Of a stretch of DNA of 64,000 nt, positions 36,435 through 49,004 are shown one piece after another. This DNA is from Pseudisothecium myosuroides. Lineage: Eukaryota > Streptophyta > Bryopsida > Hypnales > Lembophyllaceae. A program made the translations under genes and the position numbers. Each line of letters begins with the position of its first letter. Positions within the stretch are counted from its first letter, which is position 1. The notes under the pieces were generated by a model. It had not been told where the DNA came from, did not search any database, and saw only the letters and a program-made list of their open reading frames with translations. The stretch is taken from NCBI GenBank assembly GCA_951799445.1, contig OX637289.1:23498245-23562244 (forward strand), given 5' to 3'.

Positions 36435-39225
36435 TTAATCTCCAAGAGTCGGTATTTGCTTCTGCTGCTGTTGACAAGGCACCACCATCCTCCAACTTGA
36501 AATGTCGGTACTAAACTCGGCTGCAATGTCCACCGCAATGCGCCGCGCATCGTTTGAAGCTCCCAGGATTCCTCGTCTGCCTAACCCGGCCACGTAAAGC
36601 CCGGAGCCTCCTTTCCACCCGTGAGGAAATGGCAGCAGTGGTAAGCCTGCTTCTGAAAAGAATTTACTATCATCCTGCAAAACCAAAAACATTTACAAGT
36701 GGTGTAAATTTCTTTTCTACAACGAAGTTTCAAACATTTCTAAAAAAGAAAGAAAGGAAGAAAATAGAAGCACTTGATGATGAGCATCACATGTCAGCAA
36801 CCAAAGATTCAAGTGGGTCTTCCACTTGCTGTGCATTCACTGGTGGTGCTCTTTAGGAAAGTCCAATTTCGAAAAAAAGGAAGTAAAATACCAAGTGATG
36901 AGCATCAAATATCAACCGTCATAGATTCAAATGGATCCAACTAAGTCCACTTGCTGCGAATTCACTGGAAGTTCATATTGCAGTGCAAAATAATGCACTG
37001 GAGGGGAGTTCATATGGAGCTGCAGTTGAAAAAGTCATTCATTCATTGGAGGTTCATACAGTGGAAAAATCATTCATAGTGCAGAGGGAGGGAATGATGC
37101 ACTGTACCTTGAGCCATTTGGGTACGTTACTCTTGTACCCTGTGGCCAAGATTACTGCATCGAAATCCTCACATCGTCCATCTTCAAATTGGGCCCCAGT
37201 GGCTGTCAGGCACTCCACACCCGGCCTAACCTGAGCCATTCAAATGCCGAAAGAAAGGCAACGTCAGGAAGAGAGAAAGCTGCAATATGATTCACCACTT
37301 GTATCATGAAAACTGAAGGAAAAAATCTGAAGTGTAATGAGAAGAAGGAATCGTGTCTTGCGGTGTAATGTACCTTGACTTGACCACTCTTGATCACGGC
37401 CAAAGTGCCGACGTCCAAGATGGGCGTCTTGCCATTCTTCTCCTTGAGCAGCATGGGTCCTTCCTTTGGACGCGGGATGCCCACTCTGGCTGTATCCCCG
37501 AGTGTCAAAGACGTGTAACTTACGAGTAATCTGTCTGTCAACCACAGGGGTAACGACTTCATCAACATCATCGCCACCAGAAATGTCGACTTGCCAAATA
37601 TCTCTCGTGGCAATATGTGTGTCTGCGTCAAAAACCAACACCGAAAACGCTTCAGTTTAAACATACAATCCAAGCTTGCAAACGTACTCTGTTTTTCAGT
37701 AATCTAAGAGTCTCCAGCATTTTTCATAAACACTCCCACGAGCTCAAAACAGAATCAGATAAAAACATCAAAATAAGGTCTCAAGCATGCAAGCATGCAA
37801 ATGTGTTTAGAGATAAGTGTTTCAGTACAGAGCCTCCAATATCTTCCAGAAACATTCTCACAAGCTCAAATCAAGACTAAAAAAAACACCAAAAAGTGTA
37901 CAAAATTTCCAAACTTGCAAATATGTTCAGAAAGAACTCTTCTCAGTGCCATAAGAGCCCTCTACCATTTGTCACAAACATTCTAAAAACAGGATACAAA
38001 ACAAACTCCAAAAAAGGTTTAGCTTCCCAAATATAAAAAAACTCCAAGCTTGCAAATATTTTCAGAAAGAACTCTTCTCAGTACAAAATACTAGAGGAGC
38101 CTTTACCAACTTTCCTAAACATTCTCTAAACAGGATACAAAACAAAACTCCAAAAAAGGTTAAGCTTCTCAAACTTCAAAAACTCGAAGCTTGCCAATGC
38201 GTTCGGAAAAAAAACGTTGCAGTCCAGTACTCTTACACCAAGACGAAAAAAGAAACACCAAAAATGTGTACAAAAATGTCCCAAACTTGCAAAATGTATT
38301 CAGAAAGAATGTTGTTAGTACAATAACAACCTCCACCATTAACATTCTCAAAACAGGCTACCAAATAAACTCCAAAAAAGGTTCGAAATTTCAAATTCCA
38401 GAAACTCCAAGCTTCCAAGCATGTTCACTCCAAAACCCCTCTTCCACTCCACCACGAGCATATCATTTCATATCCAACCTCACAACAATGCCAAAAACAA
38501 ACCAGAAAACTCCAACAACAAGGTAACCAAATTGCACTCACCGGATTGCGCACCACAATGGTCGTGTCTGCCCCAAAATTCGCCAAATCCAGTGCAATTT
38601 CCATCCCGGTATTCCCACAGCCCACCACCAGCACCTTCTTCCCTTTGTACTCGCCTCCATTCCGATACCCACACGAATGAAAAAATTTCCCCCCTTGGCA
38701 CACAAACTCCTTCACTCCTTTGTAAACAGGCATCACCGGTTCCGCATTCTCCCCGGACGCCACCACCATCCACCTCGCCCGAAACTCCTTGAGGGATCCA
38801 TTCTCACACGTCACATGCACATGCCAGAGCTGCGTCCTGGGTTCCCAAAAGGCCAGACTGACGCCGTGGTTGAAGAGCGGTTGGATGTGGAAGTGGGCGG
38901 TGTAATCTTCCAAGTAGGAGACGAACTGGTGGCGCGAAGGGTACGTGGGGAAGGAAGGCGGGAAAGGGAAGAGAGGCAGCTCACAGAACTGTTTGGGGAG
39001 GTGGAGGTGGAGGCGGTCGTAGGTCTTGTGTTGCCAGAGAGAGGCGATGCAGGAAGATTGTTCTAAAATGAGACTTGGGATGTTCTGTTGGTGGAGGCAA
39101 GCAGCGGTGGCGAGACCAGAAGGGCCGGCGCCGACTATAATGGCGCCGGGGAAGAATGAAGCGGGTGGTGGAGACTTTTGAGGCCACATGGGGATGCAGT
39201 CGCTCTGGATGGCGTGGGGAGGCAT
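36435..39225 (-). CDS. YUC: YUCCA-type flavin monooxygenase (auxin biosynthesis)
   Basis: YUCCA enzymes use FAD, NADPH and O2 to turn indole-3-pyruvate into indole-3-acetic acid. Four exons on the minus strand (39225-38542, 37622-37374, 37230-37108, 36674-36435) join in phase 0 to 431 residues, a usual length for the family. FAD motif GAGPSG at 32-37; FMO-type FHSCGY at about 182-187; NADPH motif GCGNTG at 202-207; LATGYKSNVP at 339-348. Exon 2 carries LPREIFGKSTF and GDTARVGIPRPKEGP, and exon 4 PFPHGWKGGSGLYVAGLGRRG, all typical of YUCCA. The start MPPHAIQSDC (39225) is chosen because upstream in-frame sequence back to 39486 does not look like YUCCA; a longer form with an 87-residue leader is possible. 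Intron 1 is filled with tandem repeats. Confidence 0.92.
37667..38425. repeat. minisatellite in YUCCA intron 1 (about 7 units of 95-140 bp)
   Basis: Imperfect units begin with ccaagcttgcaaatatgttc-like sequence at about 37671, 37786, 37910, 38047, 38189, 38284 and 38411. Each continues with agaaagaactcttctcagta, aaacattct, aacaggatacaaaac and aactccaaaaaaggtt in the same order. They fill nearly the whole intron. Confidence 0.75.
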
Positions 39226-40454
39226 CTTGTGGGATCGATCGATTGATGGATTGATCACAAGCTTCTGATCGCAAGAAGAAACCAAATGGGACGTTGACAG
39301 AGAAAAGATGGATGGAGTTGCGGTGGAATTCAAAGCTCGGGAGCTTTGGAGGAGGTGCGCTTGTGGTAGTGCATTAGTCTTCTTCGGAATTTGAGCAACG
39401 GTTGTGCACGAGAATTCACAGGCATGGTGAGGCCAGGATTCGGGGGTGGAGTGCTCTTCCTGTACGTACTCTAGCTGGTATATCACGGTCTCTTTGTGTT
39501 TATCTACGCGGAAAAAAAATTGCGCATAATCTGAGAGGTTAGACGCAATCTCAGCCAGCTCAAATTGAAGAACTGGTTCAATCTCAGTCGTCGGAAGACG
39601 GTGAGAGCAACTACATGGAGCTAAAATTGTGTAACAAAAGCTATGAGACTGATATTGAGGGAAAACTGCGATGACCTTGCCTCAGTAATACTACACGTCC
39701 TTGGGAAAAATAAACCAAGAGAAAAAAACTGAAACGAACGACGATGATCGATCTTGCCTCGGTAGTAAGTCCTTGGAAAAACCAAGAGCTAGAAAAACTG
39801 AAACGAAAACCACAGAAGAGCACCCAGTTGTAGGACTGTTTCGATCTCAGTCGGGAGACGAGGCGAGTTGCTAAAATTGCGCAACAAGAGCTACGAGACT
39901 GACATTCAAAAAACCCGACGATGATCTTCCCTCTACTCGATGGAGTCCTTCCAAAACCAAGAGCTGGCTAGCCCAACTGAAACTAAGACCAGAGGGAGAA
40001 CCCAGGTGATACCAAATAAGCAGTTGAGCACCGAAAAAACAGTGAGCTAGCTCATCCACGTACTACACTCACACCTTGAAAGAATTCATCAAACACTGCG
40101 GCCAAGGATTGCTACAACCAAGCTTTTGAAATCAACGATTCATGCGCAACTCAGAACCCACCCATATACATATCGCTGCCCCAAAACTCGGACCAACACG
40201 ACGTACTTCCTTCAAAGTTGAAATTGGTAAAACTAAGGAGAAAACGAAGATGACGAAGAGTCGTAGCTACACAACTGTGAGCATAGCAGCTTGGATTGTG
40301 GTTGCTACTGAAGCTCTAAAGTTGGGATCCTGGCATGCAAGCACAAAGAGGAGGAGGCGACGACGACGACGAGGTGGGAAGAAGGAATGGGCTCTCTCTC
40401 TCTCACAGTATGTAGTAGCTGGCTGGAGCTGATTTCAGATAGTGTGAGTGTTTA
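39226..40454 (-). promoter_or_regulatory. YUCCA 5' flank or leader with tandem repeats
   Basis: A block with cttgcctcggtagtaagtcc and ccaagagctagaaaaactga recurs at about 39665, 39740 and 39915; a second block (gatctcagtcg...gctacgagactgacatt) recurs at about 39580 and 39845. 40350-40365 is a gac microsatellite. If transcription starts below the TATA at 40455 this is a leader of about 1.2 kb; otherwise it is promoter. Confidence 0.5.
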
Positions 40455-40462
40455 TATTTATA
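40455..40462 (-). promoter_or_regulatory. putative TATA box for the YUCCA gene
   Basis: TATAAATA on the minus strand, followed downstream by a CT-rich stretch opposite ctctctctctcaca (40390-40405). It lies 1.2 kb from the ATG, so the assignment to YUCCA is uncertain. Confidence 0.35.
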
Positions 40463-43400
40463 TGTGGCCACCTTTCCCAGGCCTTTTATATTGGGCATTT
40501 CGGCAGCCCCCAGGGGCAGGGGTCTGCCGCTGTTAAGCAGCGCCGCCAGGCGGGGATTTTCTTATGGTTTTCCAAGAGTGGATTTCGGCTCCGGGGTGTA
40601 CCTGAACATTGCTGCTGCTGAGTGGGGCTTTTCAGTTGTCCTGGATGAGGAGGGAGGCTGGGATTACGAGGTAACCACGCGTGGAAGTCTCTCAAGCTTG
40701 CAGCACCTAAGTAAGATAACTATCAACTTTAAAAAAAAAAGTTATTAGATAACTTAACCGATGAGCCGCGCTAGTGGCGAATAGGTTATTGTGCATAACT
40801 GGTTGAACATTTTCAATCACAATCTCTGATCTTCGTGATCTAAGGGTGTAGGAAGCAAGTTGAAAGGAAAGAAGGTTATGAGTTGCGACTTGTAATGGCT
40901 ATGGTGAGCGACGGGTTGCCAATGGGATGGTGCCACGTTAGTGTTGAAAAGTCAACAACCAATTATGTTAAGTTAAGCATGGTGGTTTTTCTATGGGGGA
41001 TGCAACTCGGAGTGCGCACTGTAATAGGTGTCCCTATTTTGAGCGATTGAGCAAGCCTTGGAATTTTAGGGTCAATTACAACAAGGAATGCAATTGCAAG
41101 GGTGGATTATAGGGAAGCCCAATCCAAAATGTGTCCTTGTAGTAGGCATTGAATAGGCCTTGAAATTCTAAGGCCAATCTCAACCCTAGAACACCTATCC
41201 ACACCTCCTAAATATGCACCTATAGAAAGATAATCTCAATCACAACCCATGCACACCTACATGGACCTCCTAAGTAAATAAGCACCTATAGAAGACAACC
41301 TCGATCACAATCCATACACACCTACACACACCCAGCAAGTATGCACATGCAAAAGACAACCTCTTTTTCTAATACACTTTGAAGTAGGGACTTCCAAAAG
41401 TACCACTTTTTTGTCAACTCGTAGTCCCTATTATTAAAATCTTCAAATTTTATATTTTCTTGTTGACAATTGAAAGAGAATTTCAATGCACCAAAAAATG
41501 TTTCATCTGCATATTCCATGCAAAAGTTATAAAGTGGCAAAGTTTTTCTAGTAGATGTTCTAAAATCTTTTTTTCAATGGAAGTAGATATTGATTAACTA
41601 GATTTATATCTTGTAAATATGGCACTTTGAAAGTTCTACTTTTAACACCCTTCATTTTATTACTTGGAAGATGGTCATATTAGAGGTCAAATAGTCTAAA
41701 GTGTGAGACAAGTATATTGTTGTCAATGATAGTGGATTAAGTGTACAAAATATTTTAGAATGCCAATGACAAAGTGATTTGATTGAAGAAGTTTGAATGT
41801 GCACTCTAATCCCATTATTATGATTGCTTGATGGATAGAGAGATAAATTAAAGGTTAAAATAGTCAAATCACAAGGATCTTTGAGTGTATTGAATTGTCT
41901 CTAATTTATTTGGATCTTATGTACAATTGAAAGAGGATCCTTGCATGTCTAGCATGTATGATTTAGACATTGAATGAATAAACTATTTGTTTATTAAATA
42001 CCAATTATAGGTGCATTGAAAGTTGTTCCCTAAGTTCTCATATTCAAAATGTGTAATTTTTAGATAGGAATTTGTAGGCACTAGTAGAAAGGTGGTGTTG
42101 GAACATCAAGTTGTAGTGTCCTTGCTTGGTATCCCAAGCCTACCTATGAGGGGTCAAATCTGCAATGAGGTTACAATTAGGTGTACTTATTACTATAGTG
42201 TATTTCCTATTTCTTAGGGGTATAAAAGTGTGAGCTTGAAAAGAGAATGAACTTCATTTCAATGAGGTATGTACATCCACAACCAACATTGAATCAAAAA
42301 AGAATCATTTTTTTTCCAAATATTGATTATACAAGATGTATACAATTTGAAAATGAAAGTCTACAAGAGTCTAGTGTTGGTTTTCAGAACACGTAGAGAT
42401 AAAACTTTAAAAATTCATAACTTATTCATACAATGTTCAAATAATGCGTACTACAGTACATTGGAATCTTGTTCCAGTTGCCAATAAGATCAGTAAAAAT
42501 ATATTTAGTAACACTAACTATGCTCTATTGTATAATTACCGGTAGGGTTAATTGAGGTGCGCATACCTTACTTTTCAAGACCGGCATTTTTCTATATAAA
42601 TTCAAGTCCAGATTTCGGCACAGGGCAAACTCAAAAAATAATTTTGCAAGCTTTAACTCCACTACTGAAGTGTTACTGTATCAATGTTGATCATTCAAGT
42701 GTTTTGATGAGTAGTTATGGGTGTATTGAACACAGCTTCTGGTTTGGGGAGCTAAATTCTAACTGCAGTGATATGTTAGGATCCCTGAAAATTTGGATCA
42801 GCATGACTTGGGGGAAAAATCAGTTAATGACTTTAGCCTCTTTGATGAGTTTTGACTGCCGATTTTATTTTCAGGTTAGGGTTTAGACTCTGGCTTTGTT
42901 TTGTCATGTGTTGTAATTGTAAATATTTATTGATCATTTGTTTATTCTTGAAAAATCCGTTTTCACCATGGAAATTAAAGGTCTGATTATGTAGAATCGA
43001 ATTATTAAATACAAATTAGACTACACAACAAAATAGAGTATGTGCATATGAAGCAGACACCATTTTCATGTTCAATGACATCATGACACTTAGCTTATAT
43101 CATTTAGTGTAGCTACTATTGGCTTGGCTTTACGTGATCAACATCATACCATATTCAAATTGTTGAAGTGTCCAATGGTTCGACTTGCTTTCTCCATTGA
43201 GACCATTGCAAGAGATTATTGTACCTCTAATTTGTCAACCAATATTTTGGTATGAACCCTAAATGAACATGGTCAAGAAAAATCAACGAAAAGAAATCTA
43301 TTCAACGATGAGAACATTCAACAATGAAAGTAGCTACATTGAGGAAGTAATCAACATCTTTTTTTTGCTGATGAGAGACAAGTGTCTTTTGTATGCATGA

Positions 43401-44603
43401 CATTGATTCTTGATGAATAGATTTTTGATTCATGTTGTCTCTTATTGGGGTGGAGTTCTTCTTCTTTAATCCTTAGATCTTGGTAGGGTAATCTTAAAAT
43501 TAGATTTAAGAATATTTCTCATGTGGACATCATAAAGCTTCTATAAATGATCAATTAGTGATGAGCTTCTACCTTTGTGAAGGCAACAAACAAACTCAAA
43601 ACTGTAAATTCAAATTATGATTTGAAACACAAAACTTTGCTTGGTGGGTGCATATTTTTGAGAGAGAGAACTTCAAAGCCAATTGGATATTCTATTCTCA
43701 AAAATCACACCCTACCTAGAACCACCACCATCACTTTGTATACATCTCTAAAATTAATATATACTTATGTTGAAGAAATGATTCTAGAATATCTGAAGTA
43801 ACTACACCTAATTTTGACCGCTTTCTAAAATCGCATACTCTAGATTCTTGCCTAAAGTGCACTCCCACTATTCATGAGAGTCTATGGTTGGTTTCAAAAA
43901 CTTCTATTTTTAGCACTTTGAGATTTTATAATTTATTTATATGGTGCCAAAAAAATGCATTCTAAGAGAATTTAAAATTCCCTTTTGACTACCAACAAGA
44001 CTCCACAAAAAATTCAATATAATAATGGGAACCATATTGAATTGCTTATTTGTACAATTTTAGGTGTAGTTACCTTACCAAAAAAACTTTGATCCTTCCT
44101 AACATTTGCATACAATATCCAAATGTCACGTTCTTTAGTGCGATAAAGCCTCATATCACTTGCCAACAACAAAATATGAAAATTTGATGAATCCAATAAT
44201 AGTAACTAGATTATCCACCTTTCTTTCTCCTCCAATTATCAATATGATCCCGTGTAGGTCTCGTGTAACCATAATAACCCTATTATGGATTCATTAGAAA
44301 ATCACTCAAAATTCCAAGGCAGACTCAAGAGCTATGACTTGAAACTCATCCTTCACTCTGTTTCATTTGTTTAAAAAAAATAAAAATAAAGAAACTCATC
44401 CTTCACCAGAGAGTAAGTAGTTTGCGTATCCCCTCATCATAATTAATAAATGTGTTGAATGATTCAGACCATGTTTAACTTATTGATTCCATGATTAACC
44501 CATAATTAACCCTTAACCCAGGAAGGACGGGCCCATGACCACTGACTTCAAGCCTCATTGTCCATCACTGTCTGTGCTCCCATTTTGCAACTAACTTAGA
44601 TAC
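40463..44603. other. intergenic, no gene recognised
   Basis: 40490-40690 is GC-rich with short open frames on both strands but no known domain. 41201-41335 is a tandem duplication of about 70 bp (cacctatagaa, acaacccatgcacac). 42557-42886 is open for 109 codons without recognisable content. 43690-44220 contains diverged pieces of MITE family 2. The rest is AT-rich unique-looking sequence. Confidence 0.4.
44341..44406 (+). mobile_element. 34-bp retroposon remnant with 16-bp target duplication
   Basis: gaaactcatccttcac at 44341-44356 and 44391-44406 flanks tctgtttcatttgttt plus an A-rich tail. This is the shortest insertion of its kind here. Confidence 0.65.
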
Positions 44604-44757
44604 ATAACATTCAGTAGCAGGTGTTGATGTTGCCTTGGTTCTACAGTGATGGTCTGCCTCTACATCTTCCACCTGTCTAATTTATCAGTAGCTACTGAAG
44701 AAACACTGTTGGGGTGTGGAATATACCACACCATCACTGTAGAGCTACTGAATGTTA
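44604..44757. mobile_element. MITE with 14-bp perfect terminal inverted repeats
   Basis: ataacattcagtag at 44604-44617 and its exact complement at 44744-44757. Inside is the palindrome ggtgtggaatataccacacc (44711-44730). A diverged relative spans about 59538-59740. Confidence 0.65.
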
Positions 44758-47286
44758 TGATATGAATGAAAAATTTTACATTTATTTTTCAGAGATGAAG
44801 TCATATGTCAGTCTAATACAAGTCATACAAACTTTCACATTTTGGGGGAAAAATTTGAAATTATTTTGAATTTCTTAGGAGAAAAATGAACAAAATTCAT
44901 ATCAAATACAAAATATACTTGAAAAAATCTGAAATTTTCACCATAGATGTTTACTATAGTGTATAGCATAGTATAAACCAAAGTTACAATATCACTCTAA
45001 AATTAGAATATCAACAAACCATGGTTATAGGCCCAAAGTTCACACTGCTATAAAACATTGAAATTTACAATTTTTTCGAAATTTACAATTGGAATAGAAA
45101 TTAAATTTGATAAGCTTCATTTCATTAGATGGACTAAAATTTAAAAAATAGTCTTTATAAGGCTAAAATTCACATCAAGAGAAAATAGCAAGGAATGGCC
45201 AGAATACGTTACAAGGATGACCCGGGATTAAGCATTTGTTTTGTCATAATAATTGTTGCTACAAATGACTAAAATTGTTTAGTTTTATTTTTCGAAATTT
45301 TAAAATCTTGAAATTGAGATTTTATTTTTTGGAGATGAAATCATGTCTCCTTTGTAAGTGATGAAAATTTCAGATTTTTTTTGCAAAAACTTGAAATTAT
45401 AATATATTTTTGCAAAAATAATATATGAAATATTCATATCAAAAAAAAAAATTGGCTCAAATAATTAGAAATGTCAACAAAGTTTTATGTTACAGTGAAA
45501 AATATTCTTGTTGTGTAAAGAAAATGTTTGTATCATTCTAGAAATAGAAAATTAATATACCATGATAATTGGCACTAAGTTCAAATTGCAATCAAATATT
45601 CAACTTTAGAAATTTTAGAAATTTTCATATTAATGCAAAAAATAAACTTTATTAACTTTATTTATTGATTGGGGTCAAATTTACTCATATTCACTGATAA
45701 AATCCATATCTAAATCAAGGAGCTAGAAGGAACCAAATACACTATAAGATGATCTGTGACACTCACATTTAAATTCATATACAAATATGCAAGATCCTTA
45801 TGATGGTCTACTTTAGTGCTTTGTAGCAAGTTGATTATTAAAAAAATTGGATGAAAACTTCTTATTTTCAAACTTCAATAGGCTTTGAATGCTATCCAAA
45901 GGCCAAATTCTTGCTCCCTAGGCGTTTTAGGATTGATGTTGATTATAATTATATACATGACATTCATTCCCTCCAAAGTTAGTTTTCATCCAACCAAGTT
46001 ATAAACTTTTATGAAGAAGGTGATGGATATTGTTGAATGAACTAGAAAGTCATCTATCATAAAATGTTGATAGTTTTAGGTTATCGATGTGTATTATACT
46101 GTATAATTAAATAAAAATATCAAATAAAGATTTACATTTTCTCTTCTTTAATGAAATCACTTTGCCAATACTCTCTAAATCAATAAAACATTGTTAAGAG
46201 GTATTGATTGTTGGTTCCAACTTAACAATATGAACCACGTACGAACATCATGACCCTCCCTAATGAGTAGTAATGTCTCTAATACAATGTTTTAGACTGG
46301 TTCCAACTCTATTACTTTAGAGAGGTTCTACTATACTTCCGCTCTCTCAAAATAATACTGGTGTTTCCTTTGCAAGTACAAAAGAAACAAAATAGTACTG
46401 ATATATGCTTTGTAAAATACAAAGGAAACACTCATAAGTTATTATTTTGAGACAGAGGGAGTACAAGATAAATTAGCACTCATCACCACCAATTACTTGA
46501 TTCTTTATATTACGGCACATTAGAGTAACGTGCTTATTAAAAGATGGATAGGTCTGTTATTTTTAAATCCAATTAATTATTACCTGAAGAAGATTATGCA
46601 GCCACTTTTTTTTTTTTTTTTTGAAACACCGGGACGTATGCAGCCACTTTTTATTAACGGCTGATCATTAAGCCTCCTATAAAATGTTTGACGGCGCTGA
46701 AGTATAAAAAAAGGCTTGGTGGCTGGTAGTGGTTGTTCTTTTTGCACTTTACAATACTGACCCTCTATTAAATAATTAATTTGTTGTTACCATTTTTCCT
46801 ATTGAATGAGGGGAGAGAGATTAGTTAGGCTGGGAACCAATCAGATTTCAAGCAGAAAGGACTGATGTTCCTTGAACTCACTCACTTTTCAGGGGGGGCA
46901 GGCAGGCGGGCGGGATCTTCAAATAGAATGTCATGGTGTGGGCTCCTTTAGCTACAGTAATAAGTAAGCAGCTTGACTTAAACTAAAGCTTAAAGCTTAA
47001 TTGTCATTAGGGCACTTTTCCTGCTTCCATATGATTACCGGCCATTCCTAATGACGATAACATGCTGATGGACGTTTTTATCAGTTCCACTTACTAAAAA
47101 ATGACAAATAAATAACAACTGCCAAAAAGAAAAATAATTTAAAAATAATTTAAAGAATGGTGATAATTAGTGTGGGGGTTAATTAGACTGTTCTCATTAA
47201 GATGATAATTATAGCTTTATTGTGCTCACAAGGGGGGGATGGACATTTGAGTGGGACCTTATCTCTTGTCCCATCTCTTTCTCCAG
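44758..47286. other. AT-rich intergenic DNA
   Basis: No genes or clear elements apart from the small retroposon at 46595-46652. 46860-46910 has a G-rich patch. Two imperfect copies of a stretch with aaaatagtactgata / aaataatactggt occur at 46350-46410. Confidence 0.35.
46595..46652 (-). mobile_element. 26-bp retroposon remnant with 16-bp target duplication
   Basis: tatgcagccacttttt at 46595-46610 and 46637-46652 flanks a T run plus gaaacaccgggacg; on the minus strand this reads cgtcccggtgtttc then A run, like the end of the 33073 insert (gtttcaag plus A). Confidence 0.65.
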
Positions 47287-47466
47287 CTTTTTATCCATTG
47301 GAGATTTTTTAAATTTTATTTATTTAACAAATGGCAGAACCATTGCATTAAAAAAAATGAACCAAAAACAACCGTGAGGCTGGACAACGAAGAGAACCGA
47401 ATAGGAAACAAGGAGACTAGGAACTATTGAAACATGCAAAGAGGAGGCCCTTTTTATCCATTGGAG
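47287..47466 (-). mobile_element. 146-bp LINE 3' fragment with 17-bp target duplication
   Basis: ctttttatccattggag at 47287-47303 and 47450-47466. The minus strand of the insert ends ttttaatgcaatggttctg then an A/T-rich tail, as in plant LINE 3' ends. Confidence 0.75.
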
Positions 47467-47477
47467 TTGAGATAAGT

Positions 47478-48285
47478 TTAACCCCTAAAGTTCCTTGACT
47501 ATGTTTTCAATGAAAACAATCCAAAACTGCCATTTCTAGAACAAGTACCAAATTTAAGAAGAAGAAAAAATATTTTGGGGCACATGACAACATAGGATCT
47601 TGTAGTACAATGGTTTGAGAAGCTGTGAAAAAAATTTCAGAAATTTCCACCGTGTAGATTGCAAAATATTAGCATTTGAATTGACAAAAAACTTTTGGAG
47701 GGCCTGCGAAAAAACAGACAGTTGCACTTTACATGATCACTTTTCTATGGAAAAATGTCCAAAATGGTGGTGTTTCTTTGAATTCTTTTTTCTAAACAAG
47801 TTGGCTACATGGTTAAAAAAATTTCAAATCATTTGGAATTGTAAACATATAGGAAAAAAATAGTAAGTAGAAAGAAGTAGAGAATGATTCAAAATACTAA
47901 ATTGTTAAGAATTAAGTTATGGAATTGAAAAAAGCCAATCCCAATGGTTGCAATGTTGTAATAAATAATCTACATTCTATGATTTTGTTTATTTACAAAA
48001 ATATTTAAAATTGAGTAAAGTGAATGACTTTAAAGTTTATTTTAGAGTAGAGAATCCATACTTGCCCTGAGACTAAAACTCCTCATAACTTTCGTCTCAA
48101 ATCTATTATACAATAACTTTTTAACCATGTCATCAAAAGTTATGGAAATTGTTGGGCCTTGAAGGAAAACCTCGTCCACATACTCTGTGAAAATTTCAAA
48201 GGAAAAAAAGAAAAATTCCATTCATAGTGAGTTGCCCAAAATCGCTATGTTACCTAAAAACACAGTTTGGTCCTTTAGAAGTTAA
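47478..48285 (+). mobile_element. TTAA-terminated element, subfamily A, copy 3
   Basis: Starts TTAACCCCTAAAGTTCCTTG and ends TTTGGTCCTTTAGAAGTTAA, 808 bp. Colinear with 16974-17908 with a deletion in the right half. Non-coding. Confidence 0.75.
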
Positions 48286-48297
48286 TTTGGTTTTGTA

Positions 48298-48845
48298 TTA
48301 ACCTTCGAAGGACCTTGCAAGTTCTATGAACATTTTTAAAGTCAACCTAAAATTTTACATAGTTATTGATTTTAAATGTTTTTAAACTTAACTCAAAAAT
48401 TGTATTTTTGATCATTTATTTTTTTATTCCATTTTATTTTTTTCAAAATTGTTAAATTAATAATTTTTGTGACACTTTGAAGCTAGCATCATGAAAGCTC
48501 AAAATACACCACTTTTGAATTTTTTTCTATTAAATTTCTCTTAGTGTGAGCTTAAGGGATACACCAATTACACCATGATGTTTTTTTAATTATTATTTCC
48601 ATTTTTCATAAAAGAATTCATACTGATTTAAACATCTTTGTAATTACTATGAATTTTACAAAGAAAATTCTTTTAAAAGCCATGTAAAATTCAATTTGAT
48701 ATTTTTAATTATAAAAAAATGAGAATAAATTTTAGAAATATACTTCAACTTGTGAAAAATATCAAAATTTTAAAATGTGTGTATCAATGTAGAAATATAA
48801 TGAAGTTTGACCAAGCCCACACATTAAATGTCCTTTAAGGGTTGA
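48298..48845 (+). mobile_element. TTAA-type element, subfamily G
   Basis: Starts TTAACCTTCGAAGGACC and ends ATGTCCTTTAAGGGTTGA, 548 bp. Eroded homologues are at about 20080-20510 (same strand) and 29030-29400 (reversed). Confidence 0.55.
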
Positions 48846-49004
48846 TGTGCATTATGTACATAGAATTGAACAGAAAAAATAATCCAAAAAAAGTTTGTCA
48901 ACAATCTGTGAGGAATTTTGAACAAAATTGATTTCAAACTAGTAAAAAAAATTAGAGATAAAAATAAAAATGATGATATATAGTTTCATGCCCAACTAGA
49001 AACC

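Noticed and set aside
37667..38425. Regularly repeated units that might suggest a CRISPR array
   Set aside because: Units are long, diverged and contiguous without unique spacers, lie inside a plant intron, and behave as a minisatellite.
42557..42886. 109-codon open frame
   Set aside because: No known domain, no splice context, and composition like the surrounding non-coding DNA.
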